A stretch of 36,458 bases of DNA from Ruthenibacterium sp. (GTDB lineage Bacteria > Bacillota > Clostridia > Oscillospirales > Ruminococcaceae): NCBI GenBank assembly GCA_020025235.1, contig JAHHSL010000018.1:1-36458 (forward strand), written 5' to 3'. The notes under the pieces were generated by a model that was given only the letters and a program-made list of their open reading frames with translations, made no database searches and had not been told where the DNA came from. Of the stretch, positions 7,322-16,001 are shown piece after piece. Made by a program: the position numbers and the translations under genes. How positions within the stretch are numbered: the stretch's first letter is position 1; the number at the start of each line of letters is the position of its first letter.

Positions 7322-9055
7322 ATGACCCACAAGCACATTTTTACAAAAGTTGGCAGCCTTGTCCTTGCCGCCTGTCTGTTTTTCACGGCATGCGGCTCTT
7401 CGGTGCCGCCGTCGGAAGCCTTTGCCTATCCGCGCGCCGTGCACGAGGAGATCTCCCCTGCCGACATCCATTACGAGCGCCCGGATCTTGAGGAGCTTTC
7501 CGGCAAGATCGATCAGGCGCTTGCACTCACCCGTGACGGCGATGCCGACGGCACCTTGTCGCTTTACCGCGAAATCCTGCATGACCTGAGCCATTTTGAT
7601 ACGATGTCTTCCTATGCCGGCATCCAGTATCATCTGGACCTTTCGGACGATCACTACCGCGACGAAGACCTTGCGCTGGATGAAGCCGGGGTGCAGCTGG
7701 ACAACCGCATGATCGAACTGACCGATGCGATTCTGGATTCCTCTTTCGCAAAAAAAGCGAAAAGCGCATGGGGCGAAGATTTCGTGCTGCGCCACGAACA
7801 GAACCGCAAGCTCAACTCCCCCGAGATCGAAGAACTCTGCGCACAGGAGCAGGCGCTTGTGAGTGAATATTCCCGTCTTTCCGCCGAAGAATACACCACA
7901 GAGCGAGACGGCAAACCTGTCACGCTCGACGATCTTGATTTTTCCTCAAACGACGACATCAAGCTTTACTTTGAAATCTGCCAGAAAAAGAACGAGGTGC
8001 TCGGCCCGATCTATCTTGAGCTGTGCAAGCTGCGCGTGGAAATCGCCAAAACACTCGGATACGATAATTACACCGACTATGCCTATGACTGCCTTGGACG
8101 CGACTTTTCCAAAGAGGACGCCGCCGCATTTTCAAACGATGTGAAGGAATACCTTGTCCCCGTCAGCGCTGCGGCGCACTACTTCTATTCGCAGGACATC
8201 ATGGACGCACAATCGCGTTCCGATGTGACGCTTTTGGATGGCTTCGACGTTCTGGACAGCGCCCTGACCGAGGACGGCTATCCGGAAGCCATGCACGAGG
8301 CTTTTACGTATATGCGCAAATGCAATCTGTATGATATCGGCGGCGGACAAAACCGCATGGGCGCCGCTTACACCACCCTTTTAAACGAATACGGCGCGCC
8401 GTTCCTGTTCATCAATAACGATCTGTACACCGACCCCAGCACCCTGTTCCATGAGTTCGGGCATTATTACAATTTCTATCTTATGGGCGAAACGATCTGG
8501 AACGACGGAAATAATCTGGATCTTGCCGAAATCCATTCGCAGGGGCTTGAAGTGCTGATGTTCGAGCGGTATGAAGAGCTTTACGGCAAGGACGCCGATC
8601 TGTTCCGCTATGCACAACTGATGAACCTTGTGGACGCGATCCTGCAGGGCTGCATCGAGGACGCCTTCCAGCAGGCTGTTTTTGAAAACCCCGATCTTAC
8701 GCTGAACGACGCCAACGCGCTGCACGGCAGACTGTCGGAGGAATATCTGGGCTATCCGGTCTATTTTGAATGGGTCGATATTCACCACCATTATGAAACG
8801 CCCTTCTACTATATCAGCTATGCCACGTCTGCGGTTTCCGCTTTGGAGCTTTGGGAGATCGCACGGGATGACCGTGACCATGCGCTTTCCGTATACGATC
8901 ATCTGACGCAGCACACCATCAACTGCGGCTATCTTGATACGCTGAAAGACGTCGGACTGAGCGATCCGTTTGATTCCGACTGCGTTTTTGAAATCGGCGC
9001 TGCGCTGGTGGACGAAATGCGTCTTGACGAACTTTCCCTTCCCGAAGCGGCATAA
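7322..9055 (+). CDS. Lipoprotein M3-family oligoendopeptidase
   Basis: Predicted surface-anchored zinc metallopeptidase of the M3 family (oligoendopeptidase F / thimet group), 577 aa. The N-terminus has a lipoprotein signal with hydrophobic core GSLVLAACLFF and lipobox FTAC (Cys24). The zinc site is HEFGH at residues 377-381, followed by the downstream Glu region (NLDLAEIHSQGLEV). Most M3 enzymes are cytoplasmic, so export of this one suggests it trims peptides outside the cell, perhaps for uptake. The ATG at 7322 is set by AAGGAGG 7 bases upstream; a longer in-frame start at 7292 would bury the signal peptide. It ends at a strong shared terminator. Substrates are unknown. Confidence 0.9.
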   Translation: MTHKHIFTKVGSLVLAACLFFTACGSSVPPSEAFAYPRAVHEEISPADIHYERPDLEELSGKIDQALALTRDGDADGTLSLYREILHDLSHFDTMSSYAGIQYHLDLSDDHYRDEDLALDEAGVQLDNRMIELTDAILDSSFAKKAKSAWGEDFVLRHEQNRKLNSPEIEELCAQEQALVSEYSRLSAEEYTTERDGKPVTLDDLDFSSNDDIKLYFEICQKKNEVLGPIYLELCKLRVEIAKTLGYDNYTDYAYDCLGRDFSKEDAAAFSNDVKEYLVPVSAAAHYFYSQDIMDAQSRSDVTLLDGFDVLDSALTEDGYPEAMHEAFTYMRKCNLYDIGGGQNRMGAAYTTLLNEYGAPFLFINNDLYTDPSTLFHEFGHYYNFYLMGETIWNDGNNLDLAEIHSQGLEVLMFERYEELYGKDADLFRYAQLMNLVDAILQGCIEDAFQQAVFENPDLTLNDANALHGRLSEEYLGYPVYFEWVDIHHHYETPFYYISYATSAVSALELWEIARDDRDHALSVYDHLTQHTINCGYLDTLKDVGLSDPFDSDCVFEIGAALVDEMRLDELSLPEAA

Positions 9056-9065
9056 AACACAGCAA

Positions 9066-9107
9066 AAGCCCCGGCGGTGCACGGAACTGTGCACCGCCGG
9101 GGCTTTT
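9066..9107. terminator. Strong bidirectional terminator
   Basis: A 15-bp GC-rich stem (9068-9082 with 9089-9103), extended by A/T pairs, ends the M3 peptidase gene on the plus strand and the topoisomerase A gene on the minus strand. Confidence 0.95.
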
Positions 9108-9115
9108 TTCGTTTA

Positions 9116-11365
9116 TCAGTCAAGGCTCAGCTGTTCTGCTGTATCCTCTTCGCGCAGGATCGCGCCGGCAGCCGGCAGCGTGCGCACACGGTAGCGGTGC
9201 GGATTGTTCAGCTCCAGCCCTTCGGCCGGACGCACCATCGTGATCTTCTGGTTCTTTTTCAGCGTGATGACATTGACGCCCGCTGACGTCTTGGTCTGCT
9301 TTGCGGGGATCTGTGCCGAGCCCACCAGGAGCATGCGTCCCGCACTGGTGGAAATGGCGATCTCGCCTTCCTCATGCAGATACACGGCATAGCACAGCGG
9401 CGATTTATCGCAGTATGCGTTGACAAGCTTGCGGCGGTTCTGCTTAGTCGCATAGCTTTCCATGGGGATGCGTGCGATCTTGCCGTTTTCAAACACAAAC
9501 AGCATATGGCCCTTGTAATCGGTCGTCAGCGCCATATACACCGGCTGTTCGTCGGCGTCCATGCCAAGCGTTGCAGGGATATAATCACCCATGACGCTCG
9601 CCTTGCCGTCCTCAAAATCACCGACACGGCATTTATATACCTGACAGCGGTTTGTGAAGAACAGCAGCTCGGCATTGTTCTTCGTTTCCAGCTGGACGGT
9701 GATCTCATCGCCCTCTTTCAGCTTCTGTTCGCCCGACATGCGCAGCGACTGCGGCGTGATCTTTTTGAAATATGCTTCGCGCGTGAAGAATACCGTAACA
9801 GGGTAATCCGGCATGCTTTCGCTTTCTTCCTGCGCGTCGCCGTCCTCCACATCATACAGAATCTCGCTGCGTCGGTCTTCGCCGTATTTTTTGATGACCT
9901 CCGTCAGTTCGTCGATCATGATCCGGCGGATCTTCTTCGGGTCATCCAGAATCCCTTTCAAACGTTCGATCTCGTTTTCAAGGTCGGTGGTTTCCTGCGT
10001 GCGGCGCAGGATGTATTCGCGGTTCAAATGGCGCAGCTTGATTTCCGCCACATATTCCGCCTGGATTTTATCAATGCCGAAGCCGATCATCAGGTTCGGC
10101 ACAACTTCCGCTTCCTCGTCGGTTTCCCGCACGATGCGCACGGCCTTGTCGATATCCAGAAGGATCGCTTCCAGACCGCGCAGCAGATGCAGGCGCTTTT
10201 CCTTGCCGCACAGCTCGAAATAGGTGCGGCGGCGCACACATTCGCTGCGGAACGCGCACCACTCGTTCAGAATTTCCCGCACGCCCATAACGCGCGGCAT
10301 GCCGGAAATCAGGATGTTGAAATTGCACGCGAAGGTATCCTCCAGCGGCGTCAGGCGGAACAGCTTCTGCATCACCTTGTCCGGGTCCTGCCCGCGCTTG
10401 AGGTCGATCGTCAGCTTCAGGCCGTTCAGGTCCGTCTCGTCGCGCATGTCGCTGATTTCCTTGACGCGCCCCGTCTTGACCAGATCCGCGATCTTATCCA
10501 TAATGGCTTCGATCGTCGTCGTGGGCGGGATCTGGGAAATCTCGATCATGTTCCCGTCTTTCTGGTATTCGTACTTGGCACGCACGCGCACGCTTCCGCG
10601 GCCGGTATCGTAAATTTTATCCAGCTCTGCTTCGTTGTACAGGATATAGCCGCCGCCGACAAAATCCGGCGCGGGCATGGTGGATTTGATATCGTGTTCG
10701 GGGTCTTTCAGCAGGGCAATGGTCGTGCGGCACAGTTCTGCAAGGTTGAACGAGCAGATGCTCGACGCCATGCCGACTGCGATGCCCAGCGTATTGTTTG
10801 CAAGGATCGTCGGGAACGAAACCGGCAGAAGCGTCGGCTCGGTGGTCGATGCATCGTAGTTATCGACAAAATCCACGGTATCCTTGTCGATATCGCGGAA
10901 CAGCTCCGTGCAGACCTCTTCCAGCTTTGCCTCGGTATAACGGGAGGCGGCATACGCCATATCGCGGCTGTACGCCTTGCCGAAGTTGCCCTTGCCCGAA
11001 ACATACGGCACAAGCAGGCTTTCGTTGCAGCGCGCAAGACGCACCATGGTATCATAGATCGCCTGATCGCCGTGCGGGTTCAGGTGCATGGTATTGCCGA
11101 CGATATTGGCGGATTTTGTGCGGTTGCCCTTGAGCAGCCCCATATCGTACATTGTATACAGCACCTTGCGGTGCGCCGGTTTGAAGCCATCGATCTCCGG
11201 CAGGGCGCGGGATACGATAACGCTCATCGCATACGGCATATAGTTTGCCTCAAGCGTATGGGTGATCGGGTCCTCCAGCACGCTGCCTGCGTCGATGATC
11301 TCCACGCTGTCGCCCAGCTGCGGGCGTACTTTTTTTACCGGCTTTTTACTTGATTTTTTTGCCAT
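9116..11365 (-). CDS. Type IIA topoisomerase subunit A (divergent ParC/GyrA-like)
   Basis: DNA-cleaving subunit of an ATP-dependent type IIA topoisomerase, 749 aa. The catalytic Tyr is Y143 in AASRYTEAKLEE. The breakage-reunion core extends to about residue 495, and a beta-pinwheel-like C-terminal domain (about 510-730) follows. No clear GyrA box (QRRGGKG type) is seen in the C-terminal domain, favouring topoisomerase IV-like decatenation over supercoiling. The quinolone-region motif reads HLNPHGDQAIYDTMVR where GyrA/ParC normally have YHPHGD, so this is not a textbook gyrase. The ATG at 11365 has AAAGGA upstream. The B subunit gene lies 161 bases upstream in the same direction. Family certain; gyrase versus topo IV is open. 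Confidence 0.9.
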   Translation of the reverse strand: MAKKSSKKPVKKVRPQLGDSVEIIDAGSVLEDPITHTLEANYMPYAMSVIVSRALPEIDGFKPAHRKVLYTMYDMGLLKGNRTKSANIVGNTMHLNPHGDQAIYDTMVRLARCNESLLVPYVSGKGNFGKAYSRDMAYAASRYTEAKLEEVCTELFRDIDKDTVDFVDNYDASTTEPTLLPVSFPTILANNTLGIAVGMASSICSFNLAELCRTTIALLKDPEHDIKSTMPAPDFVGGGYILYNEAELDKIYDTGRGSVRVRAKYEYQKDGNMIEISQIPPTTTIEAIMDKIADLVKTGRVKEISDMRDETDLNGLKLTIDLKRGQDPDKVMQKLFRLTPLEDTFACNFNILISGMPRVMGVREILNEWCAFRSECVRRRTYFELCGKEKRLHLLRGLEAILLDIDKAVRIVRETDEEAEVVPNLMIGFGIDKIQAEYVAEIKLRHLNREYILRRTQETTDLENEIERLKGILDDPKKIRRIMIDELTEVIKKYGEDRRSEILYDVEDGDAQEESESMPDYPVTVFFTREAYFKKITPQSLRMSGEQKLKEGDEITVQLETKNNAELLFFTNRCQVYKCRVGDFEDGKASVMGDYIPATLGMDADEQPVYMALTTDYKGHMLFVFENGKIARIPMESYATKQNRRKLVNAYCDKSPLCYAVYLHEEGEIAISTSAGRMLLVGSAQIPAKQTKTSAGVNVITLKKNQKITMVRPAEGLELNNPHRYRVRTLPAAGAILREEDTAEQLSLD

Positions 11366-11526
11366 GAAGCAAATCCTTTCCTGCTGCAAATCGCATATTT
11401 TTTCTTTCTGCTGACAAGCGGCACATTCGCTGTGAACGCGAATGCAAAGCGGGTGCAAAGCCCCTGCGGCACTGCAAAATGCTCATGCCCCGGACATCCC
11501 CTGCGCACCGCCCTTTTTACCATGCA

Positions 11527-13506
11527 TCAGGAAACGTCCAGATCGTCCAGATATTCGCAGCCGTGGTTTGCAATATGCTCCTTGCGGCCTGCAAGGTTGT
11601 CCCCCAGAAGAAGGTCGAACACCTCGCCCGTGCGCTTCGCATCCTCCGGCGTCACCTTGATCAGACGGCGCGTTTCGGGGTTCATCGTGGTCAGCCACAT
11701 CATTTCTGCGTCGTTTTCGCCAAGACCTTTCGAGCGCTGGATCGTATACTTCGCATCCCCGATCCGCTTGAGAAATTCGGTTTTTTCCGGTTCGGTATAG
11801 GCAAAATAGGTTTTGCCCTTGCTTTCGATTTCATAAAGCGGGGATTCCGCAATATACACATAGCCCTCGCGGATCAGCGTGGGCATCAGACGGTAGATCA
11901 TCGTCAGGATCAGCGTGCGGATCTGATAGCCGTCCACGTCCGCGTCGGTACAGATGATGACCTTATTCCAGCGCAGATTGCCGATATCAAAGCTGGAAAG
12001 ATCCTTTTTGCCCTTTCCGCCCAGTTCCACGCCGCAGCCAAGCACCTTGATCAGGTCGGTGATGACGTCGCTTTTGAAAATGCGGTCATAATCCGCTTTC
12101 AGGCAGTTGAGGATCTTGCCGCGTACCGGCATGATCGCCTGAAATTCCGAATCGCGGCTGGTTTTGACGGCGCCCATTGCGGAATCGCCCTCTACGATAT
12201 AGATTTCGCGTTTGGAAAGATCCTTTGAGCGGCAGTCCACGAATTTCTGCACGCGGTTTGCAATGTCGATCTGTGCGGAAAGCGTCTTTTTCGCGCCCTG
12301 ACGCACTTTATCGGCGTGCTCGCGGCTTTTTTTGTTCACAAGCACCTGCTGGGCGATCTTCATCGCCTCGTCCGGCTTTTCCAGGAAATACACCTCAAGG
12401 CTGTGCTTGAGGAAATCCGTCATCGCCTGCTGAATGAACTTGTTGGTGATTGCCTTTTTCGTCTGGTTTTCATAGCTTGTCTGTGTGGAGAACGAGCTGG
12501 AAACGAAGATCAGGCAGTCCTGCACATCGGTGAAGGAAATTTTGCTTTCGCCTTTTTTATACAGGTTCTTCGCCTTCAAAAACGCGTCGATCTGGCTGAC
12601 AAATGCATTTTTCACCGCGCGGTCCGGGCTGCCGCCGTGTTCCAGCCAGCTGGAGTTATGATAATATTCGATCAGCTGGTTTTTGTTGGAAAAGCAGAAC
12701 GCCGCGTTCATCTTCACCTTATAGTCCGGACGGTCGGCACGGTCGCGCCCTTCTGCCGAAGACTGGAACGACACCACCGGCGTCAGGCTCTGCAGGTCTG
12801 CCACTTCTTCCACATAATCGTCGATGCCGTTCTGGTAGCAGTATTCCGTCACGGTCTTTTCGCCTTCGCTCTCATCGGTAAAGACGATCGTTACCCCCGC
12901 ATTGACGACCGCCTGACGCTTGATGACGTCGCGGTAGTATTCGCTGGGCACGTTGATGTCTGTGAATACGTCCGTATCCGGCTTCCAGTGGATCTTCGAG
13001 CCGGTCTTTCTGCGGTTGGACGGTTCTTTCTGCAGGCCGCCGACGTTTTCGCCCTTGCGGAAATCAAGATGATAGTGATATCCGTCACGGTAGATGTCCG
13101 CCGTCATCCATTCCGATGCATACTGCGTTGCGCAAAGACCCAGGCCGTTCAGGCCCAGTGCGTATTCGTAGTTGTCATCCCCTGCGGAATACTTGCCGCC
13201 GGCATACATTTCGCAGAACAGCAGCTCCCAGTTGTAGCGTTCTTCGTTTTTATTGTAATCCACCGGCATGCCGCGCCCGAAGTCCTCTACCTCGACCGAG
13301 CCATCCTTGTATTTCGTGATCATGATTTTGTCGCCGTATCCGGAACGTGCCTCGTCGATTGCGTTCGACAAAATCTCAAAGATCGAATGGGCGCATCCGT
13401 CCACACCGTCCGAACCGAAAATAACCCCCGGGCGTTTGCGTACACGGTCTGCGCCTTTCAGCGATACGATGCTTTCGTTGTCATAGGCGGCATTTCGCTT
13501 TGCCAT
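11527..13506 (-). CDS. Type IIA topoisomerase subunit B (divergent ParE/GyrB-like)
   Basis: ATPase subunit partnering the downstream A subunit, 659 aa. GHKL ATPase motifs are SNAIDEARSGYGDKI and DFGRGMPV, and the ATP-lid region reads GGKYSAGDD then GLNGLGLCATQYAS, where classical GyrB/ParE have a Gly-rich GLHGVG. The TOPRIM metal site is seen as EGDSAMGAV (E439) and DADVDG. The C-terminal part includes SKGLGENDAEMMW. The ATG at 13506 has AGGAGG 9 bases upstream. The altered ATP-lid matches the altered A-subunit motif and suggests the two co-evolved as a distinct clade. Whether the genome has a second, canonical gyrase pair cannot be seen here. Confidence 0.92.
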   Translation of the reverse strand: MAKRNAAYDNESIVSLKGADRVRKRPGVIFGSDGVDGCAHSIFEILSNAIDEARSGYGDKIMITKYKDGSVEVEDFGRGMPVDYNKNEERYNWELLFCEMYAGGKYSAGDDNYEYALGLNGLGLCATQYASEWMTADIYRDGYHYHLDFRKGENVGGLQKEPSNRRKTGSKIHWKPDTDVFTDINVPSEYYRDVIKRQAVVNAGVTIVFTDESEGEKTVTEYCYQNGIDDYVEEVADLQSLTPVVSFQSSAEGRDRADRPDYKVKMNAAFCFSNKNQLIEYYHNSSWLEHGGSPDRAVKNAFVSQIDAFLKAKNLYKKGESKISFTDVQDCLIFVSSSFSTQTSYENQTKKAITNKFIQQAMTDFLKHSLEVYFLEKPDEAMKIAQQVLVNKKSREHADKVRQGAKKTLSAQIDIANRVQKFVDCRSKDLSKREIYIVEGDSAMGAVKTSRDSEFQAIMPVRGKILNCLKADYDRIFKSDVITDLIKVLGCGVELGGKGKKDLSSFDIGNLRWNKVIICTDADVDGYQIRTLILTMIYRLMPTLIREGYVYIAESPLYEIESKGKTYFAYTEPEKTEFLKRIGDAKYTIQRSKGLGENDAEMMWLTTMNPETRRLIKVTPEDAKRTGEVFDLLLGDNLAGRKEHIANHGCEYLDDLDVS

Positions 13507-13549
13507 TCGGTTTGTGCCTCCTCTAAAAATCTTTCATAAACTGCATACG

Positions 13550-13583
13550 GGGCGGCCCGCAAGAGCCGCCCTGTTTCTTTTTT
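13550..13583 (+). other. Hairpin with T-run on the plus strand, opposite to flanking genes
   Basis: GGGCGGC (13550-13556) pairs with GCCGCCC (13565-13571) and is followed on the plus strand by TGTTTCTTTTTT. Both neighbouring genes are on the minus strand, where no T-run follows, so it would stop only antisense transcription or act as an RNA structure between the two minus genes. Confidence 0.45.
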
Positions 13584-13588
13584 ACGTT

Positions 13589-14500
13589 TTACTTTATCAT
13601 CATCTGCAGGATCAGCGCCGCCGTCATCGTTATGCCGGCTGCCGCCGCCATGGTGATGAACGGTGCATAGCGCAGAATAAAGTCTGCGGTGGAATCCTTC
13701 ATAATATTCACCGTTCCGGCTGCATTATCACAAGTATGTGCAGCGGAAATATGTGCAATGGAAATATTCCGCTCTGCCGTTTCTTCGCTGTGCACGGCTG
13801 CATACTGCATGCCGCCGCGGCCGTTTGCGCCGGTGTCGGGGTGATCCTGCACCGGCAGGAACTGCATGTCGGCGTCATACTGCGGGCGGCGCTGCGTGCT
13901 GTGTTTTTTTGCATCCCGCACTGCCGCGCCGATCAAAAGCTTTTCGCATCCGCATCCGCTGCACACGTTTTTGCCGCGGCCCGCATTGTAGTTGAATTCG
14001 CCGCAGGTGCAGCGCCAGCCATCCGCCGCCTGCACGGGTTCAAACTCGGCGTCGTCCGTATTCAGTGCACGGCACACCGCCGCACGCTCGCTTTCCGACA
14101 GGCGGTGAAGCGGGGGCAGCGCAACGGCCGGGCAGCGGCGCAGATCATGCACAACGCCGTCATCATATATGACGGAGCCCAGATGCACTTCCACCGAACC
14201 GAGCGGTTCGGCGCTTACAAATACTGCATCATCAAAGCCGAAGCTTTCTCCTTCGGCTGCATAAACATCCTGATATGTGAACGAATCCTCCGCTATGACT
14301 TCGCCGTGACGGTTTTTGCAGCGGTAATAAGCCGTAAACGTCACAAGCGGACGGGAAAACAGGTTTTTGAACGTCAGCGTTACAACCGTTTCCCCCGTGC
14401 TTTCCATGCGGAACAGTTCCACCATGGAAAAATGGACCGGGCTGCCTTTGCAGTAATAGCTCGCACGGGATTGTGCAAGCGGAATAAATCTTTCGCTCAT
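13589..14500 (-). CDS. Zinc-ribbon protein with C-terminal membrane helix, function unknown
   Basis: I do not recognise a named family. The 303-aa protein begins MSERFIPLAQSRASYYCKG and has a beta-rich N-terminal half (about 1-150). At about residues 175-200 there is a four-Cys zinc ribbon, C-x-C-G-E-F-N then C-x2-C-G-C (WRCTCGEFN and NVCSGCGCEK), similar to RanBP2/rubredoxin-like knuckles. A low-complexity stretch follows, then a hydrophobic segment near the C-terminus (FITMAAAAGITMTAALILQM). A tail-anchored protein with a cytosolic zinc ribbon is the simplest reading. AAGGTGG precedes the ATG at 14500. It lies 82 bases upstream of the topoisomerase B gene, possibly in the same transcript. 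Confidence 0.7.
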   Translation of the reverse strand: MSERFIPLAQSRASYYCKGSPVHFSMVELFRMESTGETVVTLTFKNLFSRPLVTFTAYYRCKNRHGEVIAEDSFTYQDVYAAEGESFGFDDAVFVSAEPLGSVEVHLGSVIYDDGVVHDLRRCPAVALPPLHRLSESERAAVCRALNTDDAEFEPVQAADGWRCTCGEFNYNAGRGKNVCSGCGCEKLLIGAAVRDAKKHSTQRRPQYDADMQFLPVQDHPDTGANGRGGMQYAAVHSEETAERNISIAHISAAHTCDNAAGTVNIMKDSTADFILRYAPFITMAAAAGITMTAALILQMMIK

Positions 14501-14525
14501 AATTTGACACCACCTTAACTGATTT

Positions 14526-14554
14526 ATTTTAGCACATATTTCTTCGACTGGCAA
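14526..14554 (-). promoter_or_regulatory. Promoter of the zinc-ribbon gene (possibly the topoisomerase operon)
   Basis: On the minus strand TTGCCA (14549-14554), a 17-base spacer and TAAAAT (14526-14531), 25 bases ahead of the start codon. Confidence 0.65.
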
Positions 14555-14701
14555 ACGGATTCCCTGTGCTTTGCAAAAAAATGCCTTTTTAACAAGCAAA
14601 TATCACGGATTCCTTTTGAAATCCCGCGCTTTTTCCACAAAAAGACAAGCCTTTTTCGCGCATTTGAAACAAATTTCCAGCCATTTTTTCAAAATCAGTG
14701 C

Positions 14702-14730
14702 TTTACTTTTTGTTTTCAGCGCGGTATAAT
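14702..14730 (+). promoter_or_regulatory. Promoter of pyrB
   Basis: TTTACT (14702-14707), a 17-base spacer and a perfect TATAAT (14725-14730). The implied leader is only about 60 bases and shows no PyrR-type antiterminator/terminator, so attenuation control is not evident. Confidence 0.7.
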
Positions 14731-14797
14731 ATCGCGAAACATAAAATTACTCATGGACGTTTTCAAGCGTCCGCAAGGGATTTTGGAGGGAATGTAC

Positions 14798-15886
14798 ATG
14801 CGTCATCTGATCGACCCGCTGGACTTCACGGTAAAAGAGCTGAACGATCTGCTGCAGCTCGGCGAAGCAATCCGCCGTGCACCGCAGGATTATTCCGAAG
14901 TCTGCAAAGGAAAAAAACTCGCCACCCTGTTCTATGAACCGAGCACCCGCACGCGCCTTTCGTTTGAGGCCGCCATGCTGAATCTCGGCGGCAGCGTTCT
15001 CGGATTCCCGAGTGCAAACGTCTCCAGCGTTTCCAAGGGCGAAACGGTTGCCGATACGATCCGCATCGTTTCCTGCTATGCCGATATCGCCGCCATGCGT
15101 CACCCGCTGGAAGGCGCACCGATGCGCGCATCGCGCTATTCCCGCATCCCGGTCATCAACGCCGGCGACGGCGGTCATCAGCACCCCACACAGACGCTGA
15201 CCGATCTGCTTACGATCATGACGCGCCACGGACGTCTGGATCATCTGAAAGTCGGCTTCTGCGGCGATCTGAAATACGGACGCACCGTTCATTCTCTTGT
15301 CAATGCACTGGCCCGCTATGAGGGCATCGAATTTGTCTTTATCAGCCCGGATGAGCTGAAAGTTCCTTCCCACCTCATCAAAAACACCGTTGTGCCCGCG
15401 GGTATCCCGTACACCGAAACCGCCGATCTGGAAGGTTCCATGGGTGACCTTGACGTCCTGTACATGACGCGCATCCAGCGCGAGCGCTTCACGGATATCG
15501 AAGAGTACGAGCGCCTGAAAAACAGCTATGTGCTCGATACCGCAAAAATGGCACTGGGCAAAAAGGATATGGCGGTTCTGCATCCCCTGCCCCGCGTAAA
15601 CGAAATTACGATCGACGTGGATGACGACCCCCGCGCCGCCTATTTTGAACAGGCGCAGAACGGCGTTTATGTGCGCATGGCACTGATTATGACGCTGCTT
15701 GGTCTTGCCCCCACCGGCCCGCTTGCCGAACGCGACCTTGCCGAAGCACGCAGCCGGGAAATCAAGGGTGCACCGTGCAAAAACCACAGCTGCATCACGG
15801 TTTCCGAAGAAGGACTCGTTCCCCTGTATGCCCCGGATACCCACGGCGTCATGCGCTGCGTTTACTGCGAGCACAAAATGCCGTAA
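14798..15886 (+). CDS. pyrB: Aspartate carbamoyltransferase with PyrI-like zinc tail
   Basis: Catalyses carbamoyl phosphate plus aspartate to carbamoyl aspartate, the committed step of pyrimidine synthesis. The catalytic part (about 1-305 of 362 aa) carries FYEPSTRTRLSFEAAM (STRTR at 49-53), HPTQTLTDL (129-137) and VLHPLPR (260-266). About 55 residues follow that ordinary catalytic chains lack. They contain C327-x4-C332 (CKNHSCI) and C354-x2-C357 (CVYCEHK), closely resembling the zinc site of the E. coli regulatory chain PyrI (C-x4-C, then C-x2-C followed by E). The allosteric nucleotide-binding half of PyrI is absent. The start is ATG 14798, 7 bases after TTGGAGGG; ATG 14792 is too close and ATG 14753 has no ribosome site. 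No other pyr gene is adjacent. Confidence 0.95.
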   Translation: MRHLIDPLDFTVKELNDLLQLGEAIRRAPQDYSEVCKGKKLATLFYEPSTRTRLSFEAAMLNLGGSVLGFPSANVSSVSKGETVADTIRIVSCYADIAAMRHPLEGAPMRASRYSRIPVINAGDGGHQHPTQTLTDLLTIMTRHGRLDHLKVGFCGDLKYGRTVHSLVNALARYEGIEFVFISPDELKVPSHLIKNTVVPAGIPYTETADLEGSMGDLDVLYMTRIQRERFTDIEEYERLKNSYVLDTAKMALGKKDMAVLHPLPRVNEITIDVDDDPRAAYFEQAQNGVYVRMALIMTLLGLAPTGPLAERDLAEARSREIKGAPCKNHSCITVSEEGLVPLYAPDTHGVMRCVYCEHKMP

Positions 15887-15953
15887 GCCTGCGGCTGCAA
15901 TGGTCCTGCGGCTTTCCGGGTGGGGGAAGCCCGCCCGCTGCAATACTGTTTAT

Positions 15954-15994
15954 AAAAAGGATCTCACAGATAAAACGTCTGTGAGATCCTTTTT
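15954..15994. terminator. Bidirectional terminator, pyrB / ccdA-tlpA
   Basis: AAAAAGGATCTCACAGA (15954-15970), loop TAAAACG, then the perfect complement (15978-15994). It ends pyrB on the plus strand and the CcdA-TlpA gene on the minus strand. Confidence 0.95.
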
Positions 15995-16001
15995 TCTTTC
16001 A

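Noticed and set aside
9374..11353. A 659-codon plus-strand open frame.
   Set aside because: It lies exactly opposite the topoisomerase A gene, its translation has no recognisable domain, and it is explained by GC-rich codon bias of the real gene.
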